The notes beneath the pieces are model-generated. The model was not told the origin of the DNA. It was given only the letters and a program-made list of their open reading frames with translations, and ran no database searches. A DNA stretch of 33,600 nucleotides, taken from NCBI GenBank assembly GCA_030154105.1, contig JASKKP010000024.1, positions 1 to 33,600 on the forward strand, in the 5' to 3' direction. Position 1 is the stretch's first letter. Each line of letters opens with the position of its first letter. This stretch comes from Bacillota bacterium. Lineage in GTDB: Bacteria > Bacillota > DTU030 > DUMP01. Made by a program: the position numbers and the translations under genes. Positions 6,902-15,146 of this stretch are shown piece by piece.

Positions 6902-9061
6902 TCAAGCCGGCGTCACCCGCTCTACGCTGAAAACATCGCGAATGTTCCCCAACCGGTTCATGATGAATTTTAGATCCTCAAGATCCTTAATCTCCACTCT
7001 AAGGTTGATGATGGCAATTTTATTCTTCGTGGTCCGGGCATTTACGGCGCTGATCCGCGTGCGCATGTCCCCGAGCACGTTCATAACATCGCCTAAGAGC
7101 CCGGGCCGGTCCATGGCCTCCAGTTCCACGTCCGCCTCGAAGGAGGCCGAACGGTCTTGATCCCAGCTGACTTCGATGAGCCGCTCCGGATCGTTTAGGA
7201 AAGCTACGTTGGGGCAGTTTACGCGGTGAATCGACACTCCTCGCCCACGGGTCACGTACCCGATAATAGGATCGCCAGGCACAGGGTTACAGCAATGGGA
7301 AAGGCGCACCAGGAGGTTGTCCACCCCTTTAACGCGAATTCCGTGACTGCCGCGGCCAGTTTTGGCCCGCCGGGGCACCTCCGGGATAGTTTCCTCTGGC
7401 GCCGCTGGAGGGTTGAGGCGGCGGTACTCTTCCTGAAGCCTAAGCACCACCTGATGGGCATTGACTCCTCCGTAGCCCACGGCGGCATAAAGGTCTTCCG
7501 GGGCAGCAAAATTCAAGCGCTCCAGCACCGCTTGTAACGGGCCGGTCCCGAGGAGCTGGTGCGGCTCAAAACCGAGCTTACGAATTTCTTTTTCCAGCGT
7601 TTCTTTGCCGCGGGCGATGCTTTCTTCCCGCCGCTCTTTTTTAAACCACTGGCGGATCTTGGCCTTAGCCTGGGGTGTTCGTACTAGCTTGAGCCAGTCT
7701 TGGCTGGGCCCGTTGGCCAGCTTGCTGGTGATGATTTCGACAATATCGCCGTTCTGCAGCTTGTAATCTAAAGGTACCAAGTGTCCGTTTACCTTGGCTC
7801 CGGTGCAGCGGTGTCCCACGTCGGTGTGGATACGGTAAGCAAAGTCGATGGGACATGAACCCGCGGGCAGGTCAATAACGTCGCCCTTAGGTGTGAAAAC
7901 GAAGACTTCGTCGGAAAAAAGGTCGATCTTTAGCGTCTCCATAAACTCCCGGGCATCTTTCAAATCATGTTGCCATTCCAGGAGTTGCCTGAGCCAGAAG
8001 AGCTTTTGGTCGAACTCGTCGCTCGTGCGGGTACCCTCTTTGTACCGCCAATGTGCCGCGATGCCGTACTCGGCCGTGCGGTGCATCTCCCAAGTTCGAA
8101 TCTGAATCTCCAAGGGCTCGCCGTTGGGGCCGATGACCGTCGTGTGCAGGGACTGGTACATGTTGATCTTGGGCATGGCGATGTAATCTTTGAAGCGCCC
8201 GGGAATCGGTTTCCAGAGCGTGTGTACAACGCCTAGCACGCCATAGCAGTCTTTAATTGTATTCACGATCACCCGCACGGCGGTTAGGTCGTAGATCTCG
8301 CTGAAGTCTTTGTTCTGTGTAGTCATTTTGTGATAGATGCTGTAGAAGTGTTTCGGGCGCCCCTGGATCTCGGCCTTGATGTCCACTTCTGCAAGCTTTT
8401 CTTTGAGCGTCGCGATGACCTCGTTGATGTAAGTCTCCCGCTCCTGGCGCTTCTTGGCAACCTTTTCCACTAGCTCGTAGTACTTCTCCGGTTCCAGGTA
8501 GCGAAAGGCTGTGTCCTCAAGCTCCCACTTAATCCGGAAAATCCCCAGCCTGTGCGCGAGCGGAGCATAAACCTCCAGCGTCTCGTGGGCAATCTCTTTT
8601 TGTTTCTTTACGGGAAGAAACTTCAAGGTGCGCATGTTATGCAGGCGATCGGCCAGCTTAATCAGGATCACTCGGATGTCTTTGGCCATGGCGAAGAACA
8701 TTTTGCGCAGGTTCTCCACCTGCTGCTCTTCTTTGGACTTATACTCGATCCGGCTGAGCTTGGTCACGCCGTCGACCAGATCTGCGATTTCCTTCCCAAA
8801 CTCACGTTCGATGTCTTGTAACGTAAAGTGGGTGTCTTCTACCACATCGTGGAGCAGGCTGGCGGCGATGGTAATAATGTCCAGTTCCAGTTCCGCCAAA
8901 ATCAAGGCCACACCCAGTGGATGCTGGATGTAAGGGTCGCCCGAAATGCGAAACTGGCCTGCATGGGCCTTCTCGGCAAAGGCATAAGCGCGCACAACCA
9001 GACTCCTATCGGCGTTCGGATTGTAAGTTTCAAGTTTGGCCAGCAGGTTTTCCAGGTCCAC
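6902..9061 (-). CDS. relA: Bifunctional (p)ppGpp synthetase/hydrolase (RelA/SpoT homologue)
   Basis: This enzyme makes and degrades the stringent-response alarmone (p)ppGpp. It has 719 residues. The N-terminal HD hydrolase domain is intact (H47 in YIQHP, H71-D72 and E75-D76 in LLHDVVEDT). The synthetase domain carries EIQGRPKHFYSIYHK and GRFKDYIAMPK (RxKD type, R289-D292), typical of bifunctional enzymes. A TGS domain (about 385-445), a Cys-containing ZFD (CCNPVPGDPIIGY...VNCPN) and a C-terminal ACT domain follow. I chose GTG 9059-9061, preceded by GAAGG at 7 bases; an upstream TTG at 9082 has no ribosome-binding site. recJ lies upstream and dtd downstream. The apt gene often found between recJ and relA is absent. 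Confidence 0.97.
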   Translation of the reverse strand: MDLENLLAKLETYNPNADRSLVVRAYAFAEKAHAGQFRISGDPYIQHPLGVALILAELELDIITIAASLLHDVVEDTHFTLQDIEREFGKEIADLVDGVTKLSRIEYKSKEEQQVENLRKMFFAMAKDIRVILIKLADRLHNMRTLKFLPVKKQKEIAHETLEVYAPLAHRLGIFRIKWELEDTAFRYLEPEKYYELVEKVAKKRQERETYINEVIATLKEKLAEVDIKAEIQGRPKHFYSIYHKMTTQNKDFSEIYDLTAVRVIVNTIKDCYGVLGVVHTLWKPIPGRFKDYIAMPKINMYQSLHTTVIGPNGEPLEIQIRTWEMHRTAEYGIAAHWRYKEGTRTSDEFDQKLFWLRQLLEWQHDLKDAREFMETLKIDLFSDEVFVFTPKGDVIDLPAGSCPIDFAYRIHTDVGHRCTGAKVNGHLVPLDYKLQNGDIVEIITSKLANGPSQDWLKLVRTPQAKAKIRQWFKKERREESIARGKETLEKEIRKLGFEPHQLLGTGPLQAVLERLNFAAPEDLYAAVGYGGVNAHQVVLRLQEEYRRLNPPAAPEETIPEVPRRAKTGRGSHGIRVKGVDNLLVRLSHCCNPVPGDPIIGYVTRGRGVSIHRVNCPNVAFLNDPERLIEVSWDQDRSASFEADVELEAMDRPGLLGDVMNVLGDMRTRISAVNARTTKNKIAIINLRVEIKDLEDLKFIMNRLGNIRDVFSVERVTPA

Positions 9062-9149
9062 GCCCCGCCCTTCTTTCCTCAAGATGCCGCAAAGCGGGCA
9101 GTGCCGCAGGAAGTGCAGAAAAACTAAGGGATTCTAATCAATATTTAGT

Positions 9150-11459
9150 CTAACATACGACCTGGGTTTTTGTCATCTTATGCGCCCTCTCCCACAAACA
9201 ACCGACAACATGAGCCAAAACAGGGCCGGAAGCTCGGGCGAGGAATTCTTGGAAGGCCAGCCTTTGGCGGCGCTCGCGCTCCAGGTTCCGAAAGGTGCGC
9301 GAAGCATGTAAGTCTACGCGCTGTCCTTTTGGCATCTGGCGGAGTCTATAAAGCTGCTCGCCGCCCGACGACCGGGCCTTACGGACCACCAGCGCAAGTT
9401 CTTCAAGGATAATAAGCCCCCATCTTACCTTCGCAACTGGAACACCTAGGCTGAGGCTCAGAGAACCGGCCGTTGCTCCGTGCCCACCCGCAGCCTTGAT
9501 ACTTAAGTACAGCCGGGCCAAGAAGTCGCGGTCGGGATACTCAGCCAACGCCCGCCGACCCCTTTCCAGCTCCCGCGGACCGAAGGTAAGCCAAACCGAG
9601 CCGCCCGGAGGAACGTCCCGAAGCTGGTCAAGAAGGTAGGCCGGACTTTCAGGCGGAACTTCCAGAACGACCGCCCCCGAACCGGGTCCCGGAGCACGAA
9701 GTGCACAGGTCTCCTTACCGCGGAAGTCGTGCAGACAAGGCGCATCCTTCACCTGCGCCTGGCAGCAAATTTCGGCTGGATCGGTTGCCGCTGCCAAATC
9801 TTTAATCCGGAGCTCCACGGCACGCAGACCCTGCCATTCGTTTATCTCCGGGTAGAAAAGCACGTCTAATCTGTTTCCAGCGAGGAGCGAGGCCTCATTA
9901 CCTAAGCCGAAGCCGATGGCTCCCACCCTTCGGTCCCCCTGGACGAGTTCCAAGCGCAGGTGTTCCTGGGCTTGGCCGACTGCCTGCGCACGTGCTGCTA
10001 CGAGGTCGCGCACAAGAAACGTGGGCTCGGGGTTGCCACGGCCAAAAGGAGCCATTTGCCCGAGTTCCGCTACGGCGTCAAGGTCCAGCTCGGCCAGCTT
10101 TACCTCAGCATCTATCGCCTGGGAGGAGATAAGATCTTCAGGGCGTAAAGATGAGCGGGCTACAGCCAAAAAGGCTTCGCGGAAGGCAGGCAGGTCTGCC
10201 CGGGCCAGCGAAAAGCCGGCCGCCAGCTGGTGCCCACCAAACTCTTTCAGCCACCGCCGCGTTTTCTTTAACCCTTCATACAAAGAAAAGGCCGGAATGC
10301 TCCGTCCAGAACCCTTGCCTTCCTCGCCGTTCAAGGAAATAACCAAAGCCGGTCGCTGCCACTTTTCCACAAGCCGCGCAGCCACAATTCCAATAACTCC
10401 AGGGTGCCAACCCTCGCCGGCCACTACCAAGGCCCGCTCGTCCTCCAGGTCGGCTTTTTCGACCTGAGCTACCGCCTGCACCAGCACCTCTTCCTCCACC
10501 TGTTGTCGCCTTCGATTTTCGTTTTCCAAGAGAAGGGCAAGCTCATAAGCTTGATCCTCGTCCGAGGTCAGAAAGAGTTCAACTCCAGGCGTGGCATCGC
10601 CCAACCGGCCGAGGGCGTTGAGCCGCGGCGCTAGGCGGAAACTGATCTGCCCCGTACCCAGCTGGTCAGGATTCAGGGAAGCTAGGGCCAGAAGTGCTCG
10701 CAAGCCGGGAAAGCTGGAAGAGCGCATGGCCTTGAGGCCGTAGTAAACCAAGGTACGGTTTTCGCCGGTTAGGGGAGCAACGTCTGCCACGGTCCCGAGG
10801 GCCGCAAGCTCGAGCCAGCCATCCTCGAGCCTACCGGTCAAAGCCTGCGCCAGCTTTAAAGCAACACCCACTCCTGCCAGTTCGGGAAATGGATAACCCT
10901 CGGCGGGAAGCTTAGGGTCCAGGATAGCCACGGCCGGCGGCAATCCTTCGGGCGGAAGGTGATGATCGCAGACGATGGTGTCGACCCCCCGGCTTTTTGC
11001 CCAAGCTACTTCCTCGCGGGCGGTTATTCCGCAGTCTACAGTCACGAGAAGCTGCACACCGCGGTCGATGAGCTCTTCAAGCCCCCTCCGGCTAAGCCCG
11101 TACCCTTCCGTAAGTCGTTCGGGCAAACGGTAGACCACATCCAGCCCGTAGGCGGAGAGGGCCTTCACCAAAAGAGCCGTGCTGGTAATGCCGTCCACGT
11201 CGTAGTCCCCGAAGATGCCTACTCGCTCACCTAGCCGGCGGGCGCTGGAGAGCCGCTCGACCGCCTTTTCCATACTGCGGAAAGCAAAGGGAGAGTGCAG
11301 GTCAGATAGCTCAGGCCTGAGAAAGCGTCGGGCCGCCTCAACTTCGGTGTAGCCACGCTGGATAAGAAGCGTAGCCAGGAGTGGGGATATACCGAGGGCA
11401 TGGCTAAGTTTAAGAGCCGCGCCACGCGCGCAACGTGGGGCTACCTTCCACCGTTTCAC
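9150..11459 (-). CDS. recJ: Single-stranded-DNA-specific exonuclease RecJ, long form
   Basis: RecJ is a 5'-3' single-strand DNA exonuclease acting in recombination and repair. The DHH phosphoesterase motifs are FGDYDVDG (about 83-90), VDCGITA, DHH (165-167) and LGTVADVAPL. The DHHA1 motif GGHQLAAG is at about 408-415. At 769 residues it is the long Firmicute form; roughly 200 residues after the OB domain are less recognisable and contain Cys-rich EICCQAQVKDAPCLHDFRGKE-like sequence near residue 570. The GTG start at 11457-11459 overlaps the TGA stop of the lapA-like gene (GTGA), which suggests translational coupling. No clear terminator follows before relA. Confidence 0.96.
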   Translation of the reverse strand: MKRWKVAPRCARGAALKLSHALGISPLLATLLIQRGYTEVEAARRFLRPELSDLHSPFAFRSMEKAVERLSSARRLGERVGIFGDYDVDGITSTALLVKALSAYGLDVVYRLPERLTEGYGLSRRGLEELIDRGVQLLVTVDCGITAREEVAWAKSRGVDTIVCDHHLPPEGLPPAVAILDPKLPAEGYPFPELAGVGVALKLAQALTGRLEDGWLELAALGTVADVAPLTGENRTLVYYGLKAMRSSSFPGLRALLALASLNPDQLGTGQISFRLAPRLNALGRLGDATPGVELFLTSDEDQAYELALLLENENRRRQQVEEEVLVQAVAQVEKADLEDERALVVAGEGWHPGVIGIVAARLVEKWQRPALVISLNGEEGKGSGRSIPAFSLYEGLKKTRRWLKEFGGHQLAAGFSLARADLPAFREAFLAVARSSLRPEDLISSQAIDAEVKLAELDLDAVAELGQMAPFGRGNPEPTFLVRDLVAARAQAVGQAQEHLRLELVQGDRRVGAIGFGLGNEASLLAGNRLDVLFYPEINEWQGLRAVELRIKDLAAATDPAEICCQAQVKDAPCLHDFRGKETCALRAPGPGSGAVVLEVPPESPAYLLDQLRDVPPGGSVWLTFGPRELERGRRALAEYPDRDFLARLYLSIKAAGGHGATAGSLSLSLGVPVAKVRWGLIILEELALVVRKARSSGGEQLYRLRQMPKGQRVDLHASRTFRNLERERRQRLAFQEFLARASGPVLAHVVGCLWERAHKMTKTQVVC

Positions 11460-11785
11460 TCTGCCGAATTCCTTTCGCCGCTTTTAGTTTCCGCTGTTTG
11501 CTCCGTGTGCTCTGGCACCGAGGAGGCAGTTAGCTTGGCCAGCTCATCTTCCAACTTTTTTACCTTTTGCTCCGCCTCGCGGAGCTGGTGGCGCTGCCTA
11601 AAGAGGGTCACCGACCCCAAAAGAAAGACGGCTACCGCGCCCAAAACAGCCGCTCCAAGGATGATAAGAACTAGCGACATCTCCAGCCGCCAGCCGAGAA
11701 AAGTAACCGTTACCGGCACAGAGTTTTGTACGGCGAAAACTGCTACCAGTAAAGCGCATAAGAGAGCCACTACCAGAATAAACAC
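11456..11785 (-). CDS. LapA-domain (DUF1049) small membrane protein
   Basis: This 109-residue protein has two hydrophobic segments (about 1-22 and 37-58) joined by a short beta-like stretch (SVPVTVTFLGWRLEMSL), the hallmark of the LapA/DUF1049 family. A charged, probably coiled-coil tail follows (REAEQKVKKLEDELAKL, about 69-85), with a polar C-terminus. E. coli LapA works with LapB in LPS control, but an LPS role does not apply to a Gram-positive-type cell, so function here is unknown. The start is GTG 11783-11785, 8 bases after GGAGG; an ATG two bases upstream opens a frame that stops at once. Its stop overlaps the recJ start. Confidence 0.85.
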   Translation of the reverse strand: MFILVVALLCALLVAVFAVQNSVPVTVTFLGWRLEMSLVLIILGAAVLGAVAVFLLGSVTLFRQRHQLREAEQKVKKLEDELAKLTASSVPEHTEQTAETKSGERNSAE

Positions 11786-11789
11786 ATAA

Positions 11790-11824
11790 GAACCCTCCCC
11801 GCTCCTTCACATCGGTGAGGGTTC
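11790..11824 (-). promoter_or_regulatory. Hairpin enclosing the ribosome-binding site of the lapA-like gene
   Basis: On the minus strand GAACCCTC (complement of 11817-11824) pairs perfectly with GAGGGTTC (complement of 11790-11797), and two more pairs are possible across one mismatch. The 3' arm contains the GGAGGG ribosome-binding site of the lapA-like gene, whose GTG begins 5 bases later. There is no run of T after the stem, so it is unlikely to be just a terminator for the VWA gene. Control of translation initiation is an inference. Confidence 0.5.
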
Positions 11825-11871
11825 TATTCGGCGCATGTCGGCTTTATTCCTGCTAAAACCTTCTATCTGTC

Positions 11872-13578
11872 CTACGCGTTGAGTTCGCCGTGGACAAGGC
11901 GCGCCAGGGTGCCCGGCTCCATTTCTTTGACAATATGGAGCCGACCTTGGGAGTAGCAGCAGAGTTCTTCGAGAAAACGGCGGTTTGGATCGAGCCCGAT
12001 GCAGATGAATTTGAGCCTGAGCCGGGCTATCTCCTTCGCTACTTCGAGCGCATCCCTGGCAGGATCGCCGCCAGTCAAAGGCACGGTCGGGATACCGTCA
12101 GTAATGAGGACAACTAGTGGCCGGCGCACGCGAGTAGATTGTACAAAGGCCACGGTCTCTTTAAGAGCCTTGGCTAAAGGAGTAAGACCGTAGGCCCTAA
12201 GCGCCAGAAGTTGTTTTTCCACTGCTGCCAGGCGCCGGGTAAATCGGTCCGGCACGAGCACATCCTGTTCCTGAAAGGCGATAACTGCTACTTTGTCGCG
12301 CGTCGCCAGCACAAGGTGCTCGGCCAGGAAACGGGCTGCCCGCAGCCGTTTTCCGGCCATACTGGCGCTGCTGTCTAGAACCAGCACGATCCGTTGTTGG
12401 CGTCGGCGTTTGGGCGCGGTGTACCTCAGGTCTTTCGGCTCCAGCCGCCCGACCTCTCCCTTCGTCTTAAGCCAGCGCCGGGCGGCGGCGAAAACTGTGC
12501 CCGGTAGATCCAGCTCTGTGGTGCACAGCGTGCGGACTCCCGTATGGCCCGGGCGGCAGTGATGTATACTCTCTTTTGCTTCGGGTTCAGAAAACCCTAC
12601 GCTAGTCGCGTTTTCAAACGGAACGTGATGCAACATCTGGCGAAAATAGCTTTCGAGCTCTGGGAGATGCTGCTCTAACAAGTCCATAAGGCGCCGCCCT
12701 TCTTCCGTCAGAACAAAGCGCCCTCTCTCCCGGCGAATATACCTTGAACCTTCGAGACGCGACAGCGTTTGTTCTAAATCCCCCCAGCGTTTTTCAAAAT
12801 CGGCGGTTCTACTGGGCCCTTGCAGCAGGTGACGTAGAAAGGTCAGAAGCTCCTCGGGGGGTAACGTCTCCCGCGCCAGTCGGAGGGCCCGGTTCAGGCT
12901 CTGGAGCTCATCCGAGCCATTCCCCTGACCCGAAGGCCCCGGCTGAGCCCGGCCAGTTTTCTCTTTAAGATAAGAATCCGTGTCGCTGGCGTAAGGAGAA
13001 AGGTTCGTCGCGCCGCCCGAGCTTTTGGGTGGGTTTTCCAGCACCACCCTTTCCACTTTCCGAATCTCGATCCCCTGCCTTAGAATTTCCTCCTCTACCG
13101 CCGCTACAACCGTCACCAACACGGGGAAAAGGGAAGGACTCATTTCCGCCGCCAGGTGAACATGATTGGCGTGGGCGCGTCGCACAGATGCCTCTTGCCC
13201 GTAGTTTAACGTACCGGAAAGCCGGCCCCCGCCTGTGCCGGTCTGTAAGTCAAGGTGATCGAGAATCCAGGCTGCATTCTCGCCTCCTGCAGAATAAACG
13301 GCGGCCCGTACGGCGACGGCTATACCCCGGTGGTCGACCCGTCCTACAGCATGAAAGATATCGATGTGGTAGATGGTGCCCGGCACCCTTCGCCCGTAAA
13401 ACACCTGACCAGCGTCGGCGCTTGTCATTACCCTCACCACTTCCGGGCGTTCTACTTCAATCAGGTGGACTGAACGGCTGATGACGGTGCTTTCCCCGAG
13501 GCGAACTGCCCCGATCTGCTCGAGGCAAAGTGCCAGCCGCTCACCAACAAACTTGAATACCTCTTCACTTCTTAACAT
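11872..13578 (-). CDS. VWA-domain protein, partner of the adjacent AAA+ ATPase
   Basis: This is a 568-residue cytoplasmic protein with a C-terminal von Willebrand factor A domain. The MIDAS metal site is complete: DSSAS (about 402-406), Thr in YGLTPLAKAL (about 466) and Asp in LITDGIPT (about 494). The N-terminal 200 residues resemble no family I can name, the linker (about 185-230) is Gly/Ser-rich, and the middle is helical and charged. The pairing with an AAA+ gene matches Mg-chelatase ChlI/ChlD and MoxR/VWA systems, which remodel or metallate clients; no client is evident here. The start is ATG 13576-13578 or TTG 13584, the TTG having AAAGG at better spacing. Either start overlaps the end of the AAA+ gene. 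Confidence 0.88.
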   Translation of the reverse strand: MLRSEEVFKFVGERLALCLEQIGAVRLGESTVISRSVHLIEVERPEVVRVMTSADAGQVFYGRRVPGTIYHIDIFHAVGRVDHRGIAVAVRAAVYSAGGENAAWILDHLDLQTGTGGGRLSGTLNYGQEASVRRAHANHVHLAAEMSPSLFPVLVTVVAAVEEEILRQGIEIRKVERVVLENPPKSSGGATNLSPYASDTDSYLKEKTGRAQPGPSGQGNGSDELQSLNRALRLARETLPPEELLTFLRHLLQGPSRTADFEKRWGDLEQTLSRLEGSRYIRRERGRFVLTEEGRRLMDLLEQHLPELESYFRQMLHHVPFENATSVGFSEPEAKESIHHCRPGHTGVRTLCTTELDLPGTVFAAARRWLKTKGEVGRLEPKDLRYTAPKRRRQQRIVLVLDSSASMAGKRLRAARFLAEHLVLATRDKVAVIAFQEQDVLVPDRFTRRLAAVEKQLLALRAYGLTPLAKALKETVAFVQSTRVRRPLVVLITDGIPTVPLTGGDPARDALEVAKEIARLRLKFICIGLDPNRRFLEELCCYSQGRLHIVKEMEPGTLARLVHGELNA

Positions 13579-14992
13579 CGTCAACTTCAGCCTTTGTGGC
13601 CGGCTGAACGGCTTCCTCAGGATCGAGCTTGGCTAGTTGCCGGGCCGCCAGCGGCGGGGCCACGAGAGGCAGGTCTAAAGGATTCGGGAGTGCGGCTTCT
13701 GCGCTTTGCCCTTCCCGGCTGGGCGGGCAATTAGAGGAACTAGAGAAGTTTCTACCACCCCGCTCCGCTCCCGTACCTATACTTTGCCTGGTCGAACGGA
13801 AAAGCTGCCGCCACCTGTCTCTGGCCGCCTGCCACCAGCGTGAGGATCGAACGCGCACCGCGCCCCGTTCCCCACGCTGAAGAAGAGTTTCAGGCTGCTT
13901 CCCCGTTACAGGCATCTTACCGCCCTTCACACTCACGCCTGCCGCCTCCTTTCCGGCTTGGCTAGATGGTTCTGCCAACCAGGACAGGATGCTCGCCAAA
14001 TCCTCAGAGCGAACACGGTGCCGGAGGGCGGCAGGAGCCACAGCCAGAAGATCGCCTCTATCCGCCTGATGGACGCCACGCCAGGCAGCATGGAGAACGG
14101 CGCCTAGCTTGAGCGCTTGTATTGCGCGCAGGCTTTCCAGGTGATAGCGCAGATAAATGCCGGCCAGGTCCTCGAGAAGCTCAGGGCTTAAGATTGCCTT
14201 GTCCAAACCAGCAGCCCGTTCCTTAAGAACCTGAGCCCTTTGACTGTCCATTTCCAAAGAAATTTCCTCGGCTGGCAGTAAGCCGAAGTTTAGGATGTCT
14301 AGCACCGCTTCCACCTGCTGCGGGCGCTCCATGCGAACAGCAAAATCGAAGCGGTCGGATAGCTGCCGCCGGATGTCGGCTAAAGGCCCAGGCTCTTCAT
14401 CCGGGTTCGAAGCCGCCCAGACGCTTACCTGCACCGGGATCGTCACCGGTGGGAGGCCGTTCTCCTCAATCTGAATCCGGCCTGGTTTCGTACCCATTAC
14501 GTCCAGCAAGATGTCGGTAAGCTCCGGAGCGGTATCGGCCAGACGGTTGATTTCGTCAACAAAAACCACACCTCGGTGGGCCTGAGGAAGCGTTCCGGGC
14601 AGAAGTGCCGCCTCCGGGTGATGAGAGTCTGTGAGGCGTTTGAGGTCTAGAGTCCCTACAACCGTGCCGATTTTCGCCGCGTGGGAAATCTCCAAGAACG
14701 GTGTCGGAACCACTTCCGTGCCCAGGGCAGCTATTTCGCGGGGGCTTAGACCTCGATGCAAGGGGCAATGCGGTGCCTTGGGATCGCAGTTGTACGGGCA
14801 GTCCTTAATGCGGGTTAAATAGGGCAGGATTGAGCGAGCTGCGCGCAAAATAGTAGTTTTTCCGGTACCGCGTAGACCCTCTACGTGAATGTGCACCGGC
14901 CATCCGGCGTTGAGCGCGAGGATGCCAAGTTCCGCAAAAAGAAATAATTCCTGGTTGCCTTCGTGCCGTACAAGTGAAGCGTAAGCGCGCAG
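13565..14992 (-). CDS. Mg-chelatase-like AAA+ ATPase (probable CTG start)
   Basis: This AAA+ ATPase of the ChlI/MoxR type probably works with the VWA protein encoded next. Numbered from CTG, Walker A is GLRGTGKTT (39-47), Walker B VVFVDE (142-147), a sensor region SVWAASNPDEEPG follows, and an arginine-finger-like DRFDFAVRM comes after. Between Walker A and B lies a Cys/His cluster CPYNCDPKAPHCPLH (C65, C69, C76, H79). The C-terminal 150 residues are low-complexity and basic. An upstream stop limits the frame, and no ATG, GTG or TTG precedes the GTG at 14894-14896, which would leave too short a leader before the P-loop. CTG 14990-14992 lies 8 bases after GGAGGAG and adds a conserved-looking N-terminus (LRAYASLVRHEGNQELFLFA). 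It follows the secF terminator. Confidence 0.88.
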   Translation of the reverse strand: MRAYASLVRHEGNQELFLFAELGILALNAGWPVHIHVEGLRGTGKTTILRAARSILPYLTRIKDCPYNCDPKAPHCPLHRGLSPREIAALGTEVVPTPFLEISHAAKIGTVVGTLDLKRLTDSHHPEAALLPGTLPQAHRGVVFVDEINRLADTAPELTDILLDVMGTKPGRIQIEENGLPPVTIPVQVSVWAASNPDEEPGPLADIRRQLSDRFDFAVRMERPQQVEAVLDILNFGLLPAEEISLEMDSQRAQVLKERAAGLDKAILSPELLEDLAGIYLRYHLESLRAIQALKLGAVLHAAWRGVHQADRGDLLAVAPAALRHRVRSEDLASILSWLAEPSSQAGKEAAGVSVKGGKMPVTGKQPETLLQRGERGAVRVRSSRWWQAARDRWRQLFRSTRQSIGTGAERGGRNFSSSSNCPPSREGQSAEAALPNPLDLPLVAPPLAARQLAKLDPEEAVQPATKAEVDDVKK

Positions 14993-15017
14993 GTTGGGCC
15001 CTCCTCCCTCGCATTTC

Positions 15018-15101
15018 TAGGGCTAGTTTGCCCTAAGAAGGGAGTCTTGATCCACAGCCGCCGGGATACTTTAGCTCGAAGGCAGCGCCCATACCGGGCG
15101 C
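15018..15101 (-). promoter_or_regulatory. Leader with two hairpins upstream of the AAA+ gene
   Basis: The gap between the secF terminator and the AAA+ start contains two perfect inverted repeats. GCGCCC pairs with GGGCGC around a 5-base loop (15085-15101). TAGGGC pairs with GCCCTA around a 6-base loop (15018-15035), ending 10 bases before the ribosome-binding site. Neither is followed by a T run. I see no convincing -35/-10 pair here, so the start of transcription is unknown. Confidence 0.35.
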
Positions 15102-15103
15102 AC

Positions 15104-15129
15104 TCAAAAAGCGCCCCTAAGGGGCGCTT
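15104..15129 (-). terminator. Intrinsic terminator of the secDF operon
   Basis: GCGCCCC (complement of 15121-15127) pairs with GGGGCGC (complement of 15111-15117) around a 3-base loop, extended by flanking A-T pairs, and is followed by TTTTT on the minus strand (complement of 15106-15110). It lies about 20 bases past the secF stop codon. Confidence 0.9.
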
Positions 15130-15146
15130 GCTCACAGGACCCAGGT

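Noticed and set aside
13029-13481. 150-codon plus-strand frame opposite the VWA gene
   Set aside because: Low-complexity, Pro/Arg-rich shadow of a GC-rich minus-strand gene.
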